Shown: in pieces, positions 9,387 to 18,560 of the stretch | Layout of the letters: each line of letters begins with the position of its first letter | How positions within the stretch are numbered: position 1 is the stretch's first letter | Source: an uncultured Verrucomicrobiota bacterium | GTDB lineage: Bacteria; Verrucomicrobiota; Verrucomicrobiia; Limisphaerales; UBA9464 | Assembly (NCBI GenBank): GCA_903842505.1 | Contig: CAIMMI010000337.1 | Location: forward strand, 1 to 64,000 | Direction of reading: 5' to 3' | DNA: 64,000 nucleotides | Position numbers and translations under genes: made by a program | The notes under the pieces: generated by a model | Seen by the model: only the letters and a program-made list of their open reading frames with translations | The model's database searches: none | What the model was told of the DNA's origin: nothing

Positions 9387-10673
9387 ATGAGGAAGCGGAG
9401 TTGGATGGGATGGCTGTGGAGAGGCTGGATGGCCCTGTGCGCACTCGGGATTGGCTGGGCGGTCTGGAGCACTGCCTTGGCCCAGCAGAACGCGACGAAT
9501 GCCACCGCCGGGGCGGGTACGAACAGTCCGGTGATGCCGCTGGTGGACAAGGTGGCGAACCGGGCGTTCGTAGCCTCCCACCAGAGCGAGCTCTCGTTCG
9601 GGTTGAACCAGGTGGAGGCCTTGCAGGTGACGGTTCTTGGTAATCCGCTCTGGCAGTACCTCTCGACCCTGATCTACGTCGTGCTGGCGTTCGTCGTCTC
9701 GAAGGCGCTCGACGGTTTCGTGAAGAACCGGTTGCAACACTTTGCGGGGGCGACGAGCAATCAGTGGGATGACCTGCTCGTGCGCTTGGCTGACGGTCCG
9801 GTGAAGATCATCAGCTTTGTCGTCCTGCTGAACGTGGGTTTGCAGTTGTTTGACTGGCCCGCCGCGGTGGAGGTCTACATCACCCGGGCGACGCTGATCG
9901 CAGTGGCCTTCTCCGTGGTTTACGTGCTGCTGCGGACGGTGGATGCGGCGACGGAACTGTGGAAAGCAAAGATCCGGCAGGATGGTGATCGGGCATTCAA
10001 CGTCCATTTCGTGGCTTTGGTCGGAAAGGCCGCAAAGGTGGTCCTGTGCATCGTTGCGGTGCTGACCCTGTTGCAAAACCTGGGCGTGAACATCACGGCC
10101 CTCCTTGGCTCGGTGTCGGTGCTGGGTCTGGCGCTGGGTCTGGCGGCGCAGGACACCGTGGCCAACCTGTTTGGCGCGGTGGCAGTCTTCCTGGATCGGC
10201 CCTTCAAGGTCGGGGATCGGATCCGGGTCGGCAGCGACGTGGATGGCACGGTCGAGGAGATGGGGTTGCGGGCTACCCGGGTCCGGACCGCAGACGGTTT
10301 TCTGGTGACTGTTCCGAACAAGCAGGTCGGGAACAACACGGTGACCAACATCACGGCCCGGCCGACGATCCGGACCGTTCTGGACTTCGGGGTAACCTAC
10401 GACACGTCAGCGGAGCAGATCCGGCGCGCCGCGGCGTTGTTGCGGGAGATCTTCAGGGCGCATCCGCTGACCTCCGAGGTGACGGTCCACTTCAATCGCT
10501 TCGCCGACTTTTACCTGAACCTGAACGTGGTCTGGATCTGCAATACGACCGACCTGACAGTGTACCCGGTGGTCCTGGAGGAGTTGAACCTTCGGGTGAA
10601 GGAACGGTTCGATGCCGAGGGGATCGAGTTCGCCTTTCCGACCCAGACGGTGCATCTGCGGCAGTCCGCTTAG
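9387..10673 (+). CDS. Small-conductance mechanosensitive channel (MscS family)
   Basis: 428 residues from ATG 9387; an upstream GTG at 9345 would place 14 residues before the signal-like segment MRKRSWMGWLWRGWMALCAL. After a short exported N-terminus come about four membrane helices. The MscS pore helix and beta domain follow: LLGSVSVLGLALGLAAQDTVANLFGAVAV with DRPFKVGDRIRV, then VPNKQVGNNTVTNI. The cytoplasmic alpha/beta domain ends near the C-terminus. It would release solutes on hypo-osmotic shock. Faces the pyrophosphatase gene across a 110-base repeat-bearing gap. Confidence 0.93.
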   Translation: MRKRSWMGWLWRGWMALCALGIGWAVWSTALAQQNATNATAGAGTNSPVMPLVDKVANRAFVASHQSELSFGLNQVEALQVTVLGNPLWQYLSTLIYVVLAFVVSKALDGFVKNRLQHFAGATSNQWDDLLVRLADGPVKIISFVVLLNVGLQLFDWPAAVEVYITRATLIAVAFSVVYVLLRTVDAATELWKAKIRQDGDRAFNVHFVALVGKAAKVVLCIVAVLTLLQNLGVNITALLGSVSVLGLALGLAAQDTVANLFGAVAVFLDRPFKVGDRIRVGSDVDGTVEEMGLRATRVRTADGFLVTVPNKQVGNNTVTNITARPTIRTVLDFGVTYDTSAEQIRRAAALLREIFRAHPLTSEVTVHFNRFADFYLNLNVVWICNTTDLTVYPVVLEELNLRVKERFDAEGIEFAFPTQTVHLRQSA

Positions 10674-10689
10674 GATCGAATGGGGATCG

Positions 10690-10727
10690 GTGGGACTCCC
10701 CGACCGGCTCGTGAGGACACTCGCCCC
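10690..10727. repeat. Dispersed intergenic palindromic element, copy 2
   Basis: Reads GACTCCCCGACCGGCTCGTG then AGGACACTCGCCCCAC, matching copy 1 at 3396-3431 except for two bases. It sits between the convergent mscS and pyrophosphatase genes. The downstream complement (AGGTGGGAGACTGTCCCC, 10750-10767) is decayed compared with copy 1. Confidence 0.65.
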
Positions 10728-10783
10728 ACTTTGGATGCGCCGAAGCGGGGAGGTGGGAGACTGTCCCCACCGCCTGACCGGTG

Positions 10784-12448
10784 TCAGTGGCCGTGGTTGC
10801 CGAGCATCGATTTGAGGCTCTGGGTCAGGTAGGGCAAAAGCTGCTTCTTGCGACTGACGACGCCGTCCATCTGGAAGATGCCTGATTCCACTTCTGGATA
10901 GTGGACCTGGGCCCGGAACCGAGGGTCACCCGCGAGGAGGAGCAGGGACGTCTGTTGCACGACGTCGGTGACCAGAAGGGCGGAGAAGAAGTAGTCCTGG
11001 GAATTGCAGTATCCATCGAGGGCGGACACGACCTCGGCCTTGCGCTTCCAGAACTGTTCGAAGCCCAGTTCCTCGATCTGGGCCACGGAGAAGCGGTAGT
11101 TGCCCTCGCAGTATTCCTTGCAGTCCGTGGTGATGGCCTGTCCGGCGGGCTTGGACGTCAGCACGGAGCCGGAGCTGAAGAGTTTGTCGATGAACTCGCG
11201 AGCGTTGACGCCTGCCCGTTTCTCGAGGGTGGCCAGTACCTCGGCATCGCGCTTGGTGGTCGTGGGCGAGGTCAGGTTGAGCGTGTCGGAGACCAATCCA
11301 GCCAGAAGGCAACCGGCGATGCTCGGGGGTAACTCGACTCCCAGGGTCAGGAATTGGTCTGCGACAATCGTGCTGGTGGAACCGACGGGTTCGTTGCGGA
11401 AAAGGATGGGCTGCTGGGTGCTGAGCGACCCGAGTCGATGATGGTCAATGATCTCCAGGATCTCGACCTGTTCGGCCCCCTGCACGGCCTGGGAAAGTTC
11501 ATTGTGGTCCACCAGGATCAGTTGACGCTCCACCTTCCGGAGGAAGTCCGACTTGGAGACGATTCCAATCACGCGTTGTTCGTCATCAATGACCGGGAAC
11601 GCCTGGAACTGCGATGCCGCCGCCAGCTTCTGGGCCTCCGCGAGCCGTTCGTCTGGGCGGAAGGCGAGGTAGTCGGACCGGAGCAGGTTTTCCACCGCGA
11701 CGGCCGAGCGACACATCATGGCCGTTGTGGTGGTATCGTGCGGAGACAGGATGAGGCTGACCTCATGGGACTTGGCGAGATCCCGGACTTGATCCGAGAC
11801 CGGGTAGCCGCCGGTGATGATGACGCAACGGGCGCGGGCCTCGATGGCGGTGATCTGGATTTCCTCACGGTCGCCGACAACGACGAGGAGTTTCTCGGGC
11901 GCGTAGTTCGGAAGGCGCGAGGCGAAAGACGCGTGCTTCATCGCACCGATCATGAGGATCAGATCGTTTTCCTGATCTGGTTCGAAGGCACAAAGCATCT
12001 TGCCCTGGAGGGTCCGGGTGAGGGAACGGACAGAGGCGACGACGCGGCGGCTGTCGAAGATCCGGGTATGGGACGGGAAGAAGAACTTGCTGGCCTTGAA
12101 CACCGAGAGGAGGCCAAGGCAGCGGCGTTCGGTGTCGAGGACGGGCAGGACCCGGATGTTCTTTTCGTCCATGAGGGCGAGCGCCTCCATGAGGGGCGTG
12201 CGCGGTGGGACGGAGAACACGTTGCTCCGCATCACGTCCTGGATCTTGGGCGATACGTCGGCGACAAACCTGGGTGCGGGCACTCCGAAGGTCCGAAGAA
12301 CGAAGTCGATCCGGTCATTCGTGTCTCCGCAGCGTGCCGCGACGGCGTTCCGCATTCCTGTCCGACGCTTGAACTCTGCGTAGCCGATGGCGGAGCAGAT
12401 GGCATCCGTGTCCGGATTCCGGTGGCCGATCACGAGGATTTCGCCCAT
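10784..12448 (-). CDS. Family II inorganic pyrophosphatase with CBS and DRTGG regulatory domains
   Basis: 554 residues. Hydrolyses pyrophosphate in a Mn-dependent DHH/DHHA2 core: GHRNPDTDA at 8-16, DHNE at 314-317, DHH at 335-337 and SDT in LVSDTLNLTSPTTTKRD. Between the first metal motif and DHNE lies a regulatory insert: CBS (about 65-125), DRTGG (about 130-245), CBS (about 250-305). This is the CBS-PPase architecture known from Clostridia and Desulfitobacteria, where adenine nucleotides control activity through the CBS pair. Here the same regulation is inferred. Starts 107 bases from the divergent parA gene. Confidence 0.93.
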   Translation of the reverse strand: MGEILVIGHRNPDTDAICSAIGYAEFKRRTGMRNAVAARCGDTNDRIDFVLRTFGVPAPRFVADVSPKIQDVMRSNVFSVPPRTPLMEALALMDEKNIRVLPVLDTERRCLGLLSVFKASKFFFPSHTRIFDSRRVVASVRSLTRTLQGKMLCAFEPDQENDLILMIGAMKHASFASRLPNYAPEKLLVVVGDREEIQITAIEARARCVIITGGYPVSDQVRDLAKSHEVSLILSPHDTTTTAMMCRSAVAVENLLRSDYLAFRPDERLAEAQKLAAASQFQAFPVIDDEQRVIGIVSKSDFLRKVERQLILVDHNELSQAVQGAEQVEILEIIDHHRLGSLSTQQPILFRNEPVGSTSTIVADQFLTLGVELPPSIAGCLLAGLVSDTLNLTSPTTTKRDAEVLATLEKRAGVNAREFIDKLFSSGSVLTSKPAGQAITTDCKEYCEGNYRFSVAQIEELGFEQFWKRKAEVVSALDGYCNSQDYFFSALLVTDVVQQTSLLLLAGDPRFRAQVHYPEVESGIFQMDGVVSRKKQLLPYLTQSLKSMLGNHGH

Positions 12449-12555
12449 GCAGTCCGTCTGGAATAGCCGACGGTGGGGCGGTCTTCAATCGTGGATCCGA
12501 CAGAAGGAAGGATTCAGGGTTGCCAGTCGGCCGGAGGCTTGCGCTTGATCTTCGC

Positions 12556-13344
12556 GTGCCTGTGCAAGTGATCGCTGTTGCCAATCAGAAGGGCGGAGTT
12601 GGAAAGACCACCACCACCGTGAACCTGTCGGCGTGCCTTGCCGCGCTGGGGCACCGGGTCCTTCTCGTGGATCTGGATTCGCAGGCGAATGCCACGTCGG
12701 GGGTCGGGCTGGAGAAAACCGAGGGCGGTTCCGTGTACCGACCTCTCCTGGGGGATGGCGGATTGCTGGAGCGGGTGAAGCCCACGGCCTTTCCCCGGTT
12801 GGAAGTCATCCCGAGCGAGGTGGACCTGTGCGGTGCCGAGGTGGAATTGGCCCGGGCCGACGACAATCTGCTCCGTCTGAGGACCGCGTTCGGGCCGCTG
12901 AAGGAATCCGGGCGTTTCGACGTGATCCTCCTCGATTGTCCGCCTGCGCTGGGGTTGCTGACGCTGAATGCCTACGCGGCTTCGGACCAGTTGATCATCC
13001 CGCTCCAATGCGAGTACTACGCGCTGGAAGGCATCGCGACGGTCACTCGGATCCTGGGGCAGGTTCGCGACGGCGGCATCAATCCGGACCTGCGGATCCT
13101 GGGTGTCTTGATGACGATGTTCGATGCCCGGACGAAGCTCGCGCAGTCCGTGATTGGCGAGGTCCGCCAGCACTTCGGGGAGCAGGTCTTCGACACGGTG
13201 ATCCCGCGCACGACCCGGTTGGCCGAAGCACCGAGCTTCGGCAAGCCGATCATCCATTATGATCGCTACAGTGCGGGCGCTGCCGCTTACGAGGTGCTGG
13301 CCGAAGAGGTGGCCAGGCGACTCGGGTTGGTGACGCCGGCCTGA
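12556..13344 (+). CDS. ParA-family ATPase
   Basis: 262 residues from GTG 12556. Other in-frame starts exist (TTG 12520, GTG 12562 and 12568); the chosen one puts the VIAVANQKGGVGKTTT motif where the family normally has it. Deviant Walker A KGGVGKT at 12-18, Walker A' near LVDLDSQANAT, and Walker B near VILLDCPPALG make it a ParA/Soj partition-type ATPase. No parB or parS-like site follows; the next gene is a convergent tolC, so its partner, if any, is elsewhere. It could act in chromosome segregation or position another cargo. Confidence 0.9.
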   Translation: MPVQVIAVANQKGGVGKTTTTVNLSACLAALGHRVLLVDLDSQANATSGVGLEKTEGGSVYRPLLGDGGLLERVKPTAFPRLEVIPSEVDLCGAEVELARADDNLLRLRTAFGPLKESGRFDVILLDCPPALGLLTLNAYAASDQLIIPLQCEYYALEGIATVTRILGQVRDGGINPDLRILGVLMTMFDARTKLAQSVIGEVRQHFGEQVFDTVIPRTTRLAEAPSFGKPIIHYDRYSAGAAAYEVLAEEVARRLGLVTPA

Positions 13345-13359
13345 CGCCGCCTTCCGCGA

Positions 13360-14775
13360 CTACCTGGAGACCGTGAGGCGTACCCCTTCGCCCATCGCGC
13401 GGTCCAGTCGGGCGCGGGCCACGCTGAAGTCGCGCAGGGCGACCGAGTAGGTATTTCGGGCTTCGGTCAGGGCCGTCTGGGCGGAGAGGACATCGAGTTG
13501 GGTTCCGCTTCCGGCATCCGATCGGGCGACGGACAGTCGCAGGGCCTCCTCGGCCTGTTCGATGACCTTGGACTGGGAATCGAGGACTTCGCGGGCCTCG
13601 TTCAGGTTGGAGTGGGCAGTGCGGACCTCGAGTTCGATTCGGCGGGCGATGTCATCGATGTCGATGTGGGCCTTGGTGCGGCGGGCCTTGGCGGCGTCGA
13701 CCTTGCCTTTGGTGAGGCCGGCATCCCAGAAGTTCCAGGAGAGTTGGGCACCCACGTTCCAGCCATCGAGGGGTGAGGAGAGGTCGCGGTTGAAGTTCCT
13801 GGCCTGCCATCCGTAACCGGCGATGGCGGAGAGTTGGGGATAGTAGTCCGCCTGGGCCTGGAGGACTTCCTCGCCGCGGAGTTTCTCCGCCGTCCGCAGG
13901 GCGACGAGTTCGGGGCGCTGGGCGATGGCTTTGGCGAGCGCGTCCTGGAGACCGATGTCGGAGGGGACAGCCGCCAGCTTGTCGGAAGTCTCGAGGGGAA
14001 TGTCCTGATTGGCGTTGCGGGGGACGTTGAAGCCCAGGAGGACTGCGAGGTTGTTGCGTCCGATGCGGAGGGCGTTTCGGACGCGGATGAGCCGAGGCTT
14101 GGAATTGGCGAGTTCGACCTCGGCGCGCAGGACGTTGAAGCGGGGAACGGTGCCGGCATCGTACCTGCGGCGGGTGTCGGCGAGTTCCTGTTCGAGGAGC
14201 TTGATGGAAGCTTCCTGAACGGCGATCTGCTCGGTGGCAAGCAGGACGTCGTCATAGGCGACCCGGACATCGAGGAGCGTGGAGGCGACGAGGGTCTGGT
14301 AATTGGCGAGGGCGGCCTCCTTGGTGAGCTTGGAGGAGCGGGCGGCGGAGCGGAGTTTGCCACCGGCGAAGATCGGTTGGGAGGCGGTGATGGTGGCGTT
14401 CCAGTTCTCGTCATTGGCGAACGAGACCGGAGCCGTGCCGGGTGCGAACGCGACCTTCTCGATCTTGCCTTCGTCGATCCGGTTGTAGGCGCCGGTTGCA
14501 CCGAGTCGCGGGAGACGGACGGAGCCCTGTTGGAGGGCGATGCCATGGGATTCCTGGATGTCCTGACGCCCCTTGAGAAGGGAGGCGTTCCAGGTGAGGG
14601 CGAGGTCGAGGCACTGGTCGCGGGTGAGCGGGGTAGACGGCCAGGCGGGTTGGCTGGCCTTGGCGGGAGATGCGGAGGGGGCTGGGGCGGCTTCCGCCGG
14701 GGCAGGGTTCGGGGTGGCCTGGAGCTGCGCGGCGGCGAGTGCGGCGCAGGCGGCGATGAGGAGGGCGTGTTTCAT
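13360..14775 (-). CDS. TolC-family outer membrane efflux protein
   Basis: 471 residues from the ATG that starts the signal peptide MKHALLIAACAALAAAQLQA; the frame is open further upstream but into the preceding gene. An Ala/Pro-rich linker (25-48) precedes two outer-membrane-efflux repeats: LTRDQCLDLALTWNASLLKG near 51 and LQDALAKAIAQRPELVALR in the second half. Long coiled-coil helices separate them. It provides the outer membrane duct of the exporter encoded just upstream and is the last gene of that operon. Confidence 0.92.
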   Translation of the reverse strand: MKHALLIAACAALAAAQLQATPNPAPAEAAPAPSASPAKASQPAWPSTPLTRDQCLDLALTWNASLLKGRQDIQESHGIALQQGSVRLPRLGATGAYNRIDEGKIEKVAFAPGTAPVSFANDENWNATITASQPIFAGGKLRSAARSSKLTKEAALANYQTLVASTLLDVRVAYDDVLLATEQIAVQEASIKLLEQELADTRRRYDAGTVPRFNVLRAEVELANSKPRLIRVRNALRIGRNNLAVLLGFNVPRNANQDIPLETSDKLAAVPSDIGLQDALAKAIAQRPELVALRTAEKLRGEEVLQAQADYYPQLSAIAGYGWQARNFNRDLSSPLDGWNVGAQLSWNFWDAGLTKGKVDAAKARRTKAHIDIDDIARRIELEVRTAHSNLNEAREVLDSQSKVIEQAEEALRLSVARSDAGSGTQLDVLSAQTALTEARNTYSVALRDFSVARARLDRAMGEGVRLTVSR

Positions 14776-14815
14776 GGCGCGAAGCGGGGCGATGGTAGGA
14801 GACGAAGACCGGGGT

Positions 14816-15796
14816 TCAAGGGTTGTTCGACACTTTGTCAGCGGCGGGAGCGGAGAGCTTCTGGGTAGGGACTGGACGCTCGATGAAGACGTCGACCTGC
14901 TGTCCAACGTAGGTCGCGAAGGCGGGTCGATCGAAGGCATAGACGATCTGCAGGACACGGGTATCGACGCGCTCGAGGCTGTCGCCGGTCAGGCTTCGCT
15001 TGGGCACGACGTAAGGCTCGATGCGAACGAAACGGAGGGGTACGGAATGATCGGCGTGTCCCTTGAGGCTGGCGACCGCGACCGCGTTGGGAGTGACGAG
15101 GACCGCGTTCTGCTCGTCCACCTCGGCCCGCACCTGGAACGTCCGGGTGTCGCCGAGGAGGAGCAGGGGATCATTCATCACGGCGGCCGGGGCAAACTCG
15201 CCCGCGCGGATATTGACCTGCAGGAGCGTGCCGTCCCGCGGGGCGCGGACGGTGAGGACGGCGAGTTCTGTGCGGACCTGTTCGAGTTGGGCCTGGAGGG
15301 CGGCGATCTGCGCCTCGATGGCGGCGGCCCGTGCGCGGGCACCGGCGAGCCCAAACTGACGTCGCTTCAGTTCATCCTCGGTGGCGACCTTGGTCCGTTC
15401 GAGCTTCTCGAACCGGGCCAGTTGGTCGGACCAGTCGGCAACCTGGTTCTGTTCCACGGCGAGTTGCGCGTGCGCGGACCGGATCTGCGCTTCCACGGTG
15501 ACCACTCGGGCGGCGGCTTCCCGGTCGTCGAGGTGGAAGAGGGGGTCGCCCTGATGGACTTCCTGGCCGACCTGGACGTGCACCTGAGTGATGAGGCCGG
15601 GCTTCGGCGAGGCGATCTTGACGTTCTCGCGTGCAGACTCGATCAGGCCGGTCGCGGCGACCTTGCCGGCGAAGGGGGCTCGAGCCGGCGGTGAAAGTGG
15701 GCCAGGATCGGGTGTGCGGGCACTCTGGCGTCGAACGAGGACCAGGGCGGCAACGACGCCGGCGATGGCCAGGTAGAAGGAGGGTTTGCGGAGCAT
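14816..15796 (-). CDS. HlyD-family periplasmic adaptor of an ABC exporter
   Basis: 326 residues. One N-terminal membrane anchor (about 7-22), then the barrel-sandwich lipoyl half GLITQVHVQVGQEVHQGDPLFHLDD, a coiled-coil hairpin (about 95-190), and the return half TVRAPRDGTLLQVNIRAGEF. Joins the inner membrane ABC unit to TolC. Eight bases separate it from the ATPase gene and 40 from tolC. The set resembles DevBCA/MacAB-type exporters; DevB-like is the better match because the permease is short. Confidence 0.9.
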   Translation of the reverse strand: MLRKPSFYLAIAGVVAALVLVRRQSARTPDPGPLSPPARAPFAGKVAATGLIESARENVKIASPKPGLITQVHVQVGQEVHQGDPLFHLDDREAAARVVTVEAQIRSAHAQLAVEQNQVADWSDQLARFEKLERTKVATEDELKRRQFGLAGARARAAAIEAQIAALQAQLEQVRTELAVLTVRAPRDGTLLQVNIRAGEFAPAAVMNDPLLLLGDTRTFQVRAEVDEQNAVLVTPNAVAVASLKGHADHSVPLRFVRIEPYVVPKRSLTGDSLERVDTRVLQIVYAFDRPAFATYVGQQVDVFIERPVPTQKLSAPAADKVSNNP

Positions 15797-15804
15797 GGCT
15801 GGGA

Positions 15805-16557
15805 TCAGTGATGGATGGAGACGAAATCGCGCAGGGCCTGACCGTGGTAGACGCCGGCGATGCCGCCGTCCTCCATGTCGGTCAGGCGATCCGCGTAGCG
15901 GTAGGTCCGGGGATCGTGGGTGACGATGATGACCGAGCGCCCGGGAGCCCGGGCTGCCTGAGCCAGGATGTCCATGATCTGGTGGCCGGTCTCCCGGTCG
16001 AGCGCAGAGGTGGGTTCGTCGGCAATGAGCAATCGGGGTTCATGGATCAGGGCGCGGGCGATGGCGACGCGCTGTTGCTGGCCACCCGACAACTGGGTCG
16101 GGCGCTTGCGTTCCTTTCCACCGAGGCCCAGTTGCTGGAGCAGGGCCGCGGATTTTTCCTCGGCCTCGCGGCGACGCACGTCATTGAGCAGGAGCGGGAC
16201 GGAGACATTCTCCACCAGGTCGAGCGTTGGGATCAGATTGAACTGCTGGAAGATGAACCCGACGTTCTTCCTGCGGAATGCGGTCACACGCGAACGGGGC
16301 ATCCCGTTCAAGCGCGTCCCGAACACGTCGACGGTCCCGGATTCCCAATCCAGCGTGCCAGCCGCGACGGAGAGCAACGTGGTCTTCCCACATCCCGACG
16401 GTCCGACGACGAGGTGGAGTTCCCCTTGGGATGCCGTGAAGTCGGTGCCCTTGAGGGCAACGGTTCGGGCGTCGCCGGTGCCGAAGGCCTTCACCACGCC
16501 CCGCAAGGCGACGGCCGGGACGGAGCTGTCGGGAGAGTTTTCCGCAGGACTGTTCAT
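15805..16557 (-). CDS. ABC exporter ATP-binding subunit (DevA/LolD/MacB type)
   Basis: 250 residues. Walker [10 protein letters not shown] at 52-60, signature [15 protein letters not shown] and Walker [13 protein letters not shown] are complete, with a switch His in [10 protein letters not shown]. Sequence around [13 protein letters not shown] places it in the LolD/MacB/DevA group, which drives periplasm-to-outside export through mechanotransmission rather than drug flipping. Neighbours are the permease upstream and the HlyD adaptor downstream. Confidence 0.93.
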   Translation of the reverse strand: MNSPAENSPDSSVPAVALRGVVKAFGTGDARTVALKGTDFTASQGELHLVVGPSGCGKTTLLSVAAGTLDWESGTVDVFGTRLNGMPRSRVTAFRRKNVGFIFQQFNLIPTLDLVENVSVPLLLNDVRRREAEEKSAALLQQLGLGGKERKRPTQLSGGQQQRVAIARALIHEPRLLIADEPTSALDRETGHQIMDILAQAARAPGRSVIIVTHDPRTYRYADRLTDMEDGGIAGVYHGQALRDFVSIHH

Positions 16558-16572
16558 GGGAGTAGGAGGGAC

Positions 16573-17712
16573 TCAGCCGCGGAAGACGACGGCAGGTTCG
16601 AGTTTGGCAACCTTTCGAATGCCGAGGAGGGCAGCGAGGCCGGAAATGAGGAGGATGGCCGCGAAGGTGCGCAGGATGGCCTCAGGTTGGAGCTTGAACG
16701 GCGGTTGGCCATTCTCGGCGACCGCGAAGCCGAACAGGGCCGTGAGACCGAGTCCCATGCCGTATCCGATGATCCCGACGGTCATGGCCTGAAAGAGGAG
16801 CATGGCCGATAGCAGGCCGTTGCTGGCGCCCATGGCCTTGAGCGCTCCCAGGTGTCGCAGGTTTTCCAGGACGAAGGAGTAGAAGGTCTGGCCGGCAATC
16901 GCGATTCCGACAATGAAGCCGAGGATGATCGTCGTCATGAACGAGGCTGGAATGCCTGTGTTGCGCCAGATCCATGAGATCGTGCTCTTCTCGAACTGGG
17001 GCACGGTGTAGGCGGCAAGGCCGGTTTCGGCCTGGATGTTGCGGGCCACTTCCTCGGGCGTCATGCCGGGCCTGGGTTCCGCAAGGATCATCGAGAGCAT
17101 CTTGCGCTGTCGGGGTGCAAACTGGAGCGCCTGGTCGTAGCTGGCAAAAACGTACGGATAGCCGAAGAAGTGACGTTCGGTCCGGCAGATGGCGACGACG
17201 CGGGCTTCGCGGTCATTGATCTCGAAGTTGTCGCCGATTCGAAGGGGGCGACCCACGCCGGAACCGAGTCGCTCGGCCGCGAGTTCATCAATGGCCACGG
17301 TGTTGGCCATCCGGAGTTGTTCGAGTTCCCCTTCGAGGACCTTCGTGGGTCGGCCGAAAAGCGTTCCGGCGTGGATGCCGATCATCTGGATCAGCTTCTC
17401 GGATCCTTCGGCCGCCCGGGCTTTGAGGACGCCCTGGAAAAGGGGCATGGCGAAGTCGACGCCGGCGACGGACCGGACCCGGTTGACGTCGGTATCCCGG
17501 AGAGCCTTGGTCTCGTTGACCTGCTCGACCCGGCTGTCGACCACCCAGATCGAGGCGCGCATGTTGCGCATGTGGCTGGTGGTCCACGCGAGGAGACCCT
17601 GGAAGACGCCATTCTGCTGCGTCATCAGCAGGGCGGAGAAGGTGAGGCCGCCGACCAGCATGATGTACTTGGCGCGGTCCCCGAGGAGCATCCGTAGGGC
17701 TAGGTGGAACAT
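16573..17712 (-). CDS. ABC exporter permease (DevC-like, FtsX domain)
   Basis: 379 residues. One N-terminal membrane helix (about 15-33), a periplasmic domain of roughly 220 residues, then three C-terminal helices around [36 protein letters not shown] and [15 protein letters not shown]. This is the four-helix FtsX/MacB/DevC fold. The opening [20 protein letters not shown] is like DevC. Two bases separate it from the upstream tetR stop, so expression is tied to the regulator. Cargo unknown: glycolipids, peptides and drugs are all possible. Confidence 0.9.
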   Translation of the reverse strand: MFHLALRMLLGDRAKYIMLVGGLTFSALLMTQQNGVFQGLLAWTTSHMRNMRASIWVVDSRVEQVNETKALRDTDVNRVRSVAGVDFAMPLFQGVLKARAAEGSEKLIQMIGIHAGTLFGRPTKVLEGELEQLRMANTVAIDELAAERLGSGVGRPLRIGDNFEINDREARVVAICRTERHFFGYPYVFASYDQALQFAPRQRKMLSMILAEPRPGMTPEEVARNIQAETGLAAYTVPQFEKSTISWIWRNTGIPASFMTTIILGFIVGIAIAGQTFYSFVLENLRHLGALKAMGASNGLLSAMLLFQAMTVGIIGYGMGLGLTALFGFAVAENGQPPFKLQPEAILRTFAAILLISGLAALLGIRKVAKLEPAVVFRG

Positions 17713-17714
17713 GG

Positions 17715-18449
17715 TCAGCGGGTAAGGCGGGTTCGTGAAGGAGTGGAGGGGCGGAGCGCCCGATTGGGGCGGGCCGTGCGCTGCACCGGACCGCGCTGGA
17801 GGGCGAGCGTCTGGATGGCAGCGAGGGAAAAAGCGGTGATGTGATCAGCGAGCATTTCGAGACGTGCCGGGGTCAGCAGGGCGCTGCCATGGAGTCGTTC
17901 GATCACGGTGCCGCAATGCTTGTAGAAAAGGACCTGACTGATGGCGGAGTTGGCGATCAGGCGGATCTCCTCGACCGTGAACCCAGGCCCGGTGATCTCG
18001 CGGATGAGTCCCTGGAACCATTGGTGCTGCGGTCGGATGAAATCGTTGACCAGATGATCGAGTGCACGGGTGGGTTCGATCATCTCTCGGGCCATGATGC
18101 GGCTGTGCAGGCAATCGGGGCCGTCTTCGGCGATCTGGAACAGAAAGTTCCGAATGTATCGGGCGAACCTTTCCTCCGCGGACAGGGTTGCATCCGCGGC
18201 ATTGCCGGGTGCGTTGGGGCCCCCGGCGGGAGGAGGGGCGGTCTCTCGCAGGACGGCGCTGTAGAGGGCTTCCTTGTCTCCGAAATGGTAGCTGATGGCA
18301 GCCACGTTGGCTCCAGCCTTGCGGCAGATCTCCCGGACGGTGGCATCCCGGAACCCGCGTTCGGCGAAGACTCCGGCGGCCGCCGAGAGGAGTTGCCTCC
18401 GCGTGGCAGCCTGGGAGGCCCGAGGTTCGGCTGGGATTGCATTGGACAT
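17715..18449 (-). CDS. TetR/AcrR-family repressor, first gene of the exporter operon
   Basis: 244 residues from the ATG at 18449; an upstream ATG at 18488 lies inside the operator region and is unlikely. The N-terminal helix-turn-helix reads RRQLLSAAAGVFAERGFRDATVREICRKAG with AISYHFGDKEALY. The C-terminal ligand domain resembles the CerR/DUF1956 subgroup (PDCLHSRIMAREMIEPT, FIRPQH). As the leader gene, 2 bases ahead of the permease and just downstream of a tandem palindrome over a promoter, it very likely represses its own operon and is released by an exported compound. Confidence 0.92.
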   Translation of the reverse strand: MSNAIPAEPRASQAATRRQLLSAAAGVFAERGFRDATVREICRKAGANVAAISYHFGDKEALYSAVLRETAPPPAGGPNAPGNAADATLSAEERFARYIRNFLFQIAEDGPDCLHSRIMAREMIEPTRALDHLVNDFIRPQHQWFQGLIREITGPGFTVEEIRLIANSAISQVLFYKHCGTVIERLHGSALLTPARLEMLADHITAFSLAAIQTLALQRGPVQRTARPNRALRPSTPSRTRLTR

Positions 18450-18460
18450 CAACGGCAGCA

Positions 18461-18499
18461 GTTTTAAACCCGTGTTTGAATGTGTCAAACACGTGTTTT
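18461..18499 (-). promoter_or_regulatory. Tandem TetR operator over the exporter operon promoter
   Basis: Two 18-base boxes, TTTTAAACCCGTGTTTGA (18462-18479) and TGTCAAACACGTGTTTTA (18482-18499), share AAAC.CGTGTTT and sit 20 bases apart, two helical turns. The second contains the perfect palindrome AAACACGTGTTT (18487-18498). Between the boxes lies another exact inverted repeat, CGTGTTTGA/TCAAACACG (18471-18493). On the minus strand a consensus -35 TTGACA (complement of 18483-18488) and a weaker -10 TAAAAC (complement of 18461-18466), spaced 16 bases, are covered by the boxes. A bound repressor should block RNA polymerase. The divergent SDR gene starts 61 bases away and may share the control. 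Confidence 0.75.
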
Positions 18500-18560
18500 A
18501 ATCCGAAGCCGCAAGGGATTGTTCCTTGGCCCGGATTCCCACGGGTGAATACGGTAGGAA

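Noticed and set aside
12556..13344. Possible chromosome partition locus or origin at parA
   Set aside because: No parB, no 16-base parS-like palindrome, and no DnaA-box cluster nearby; only an orphan ParA can be stated.
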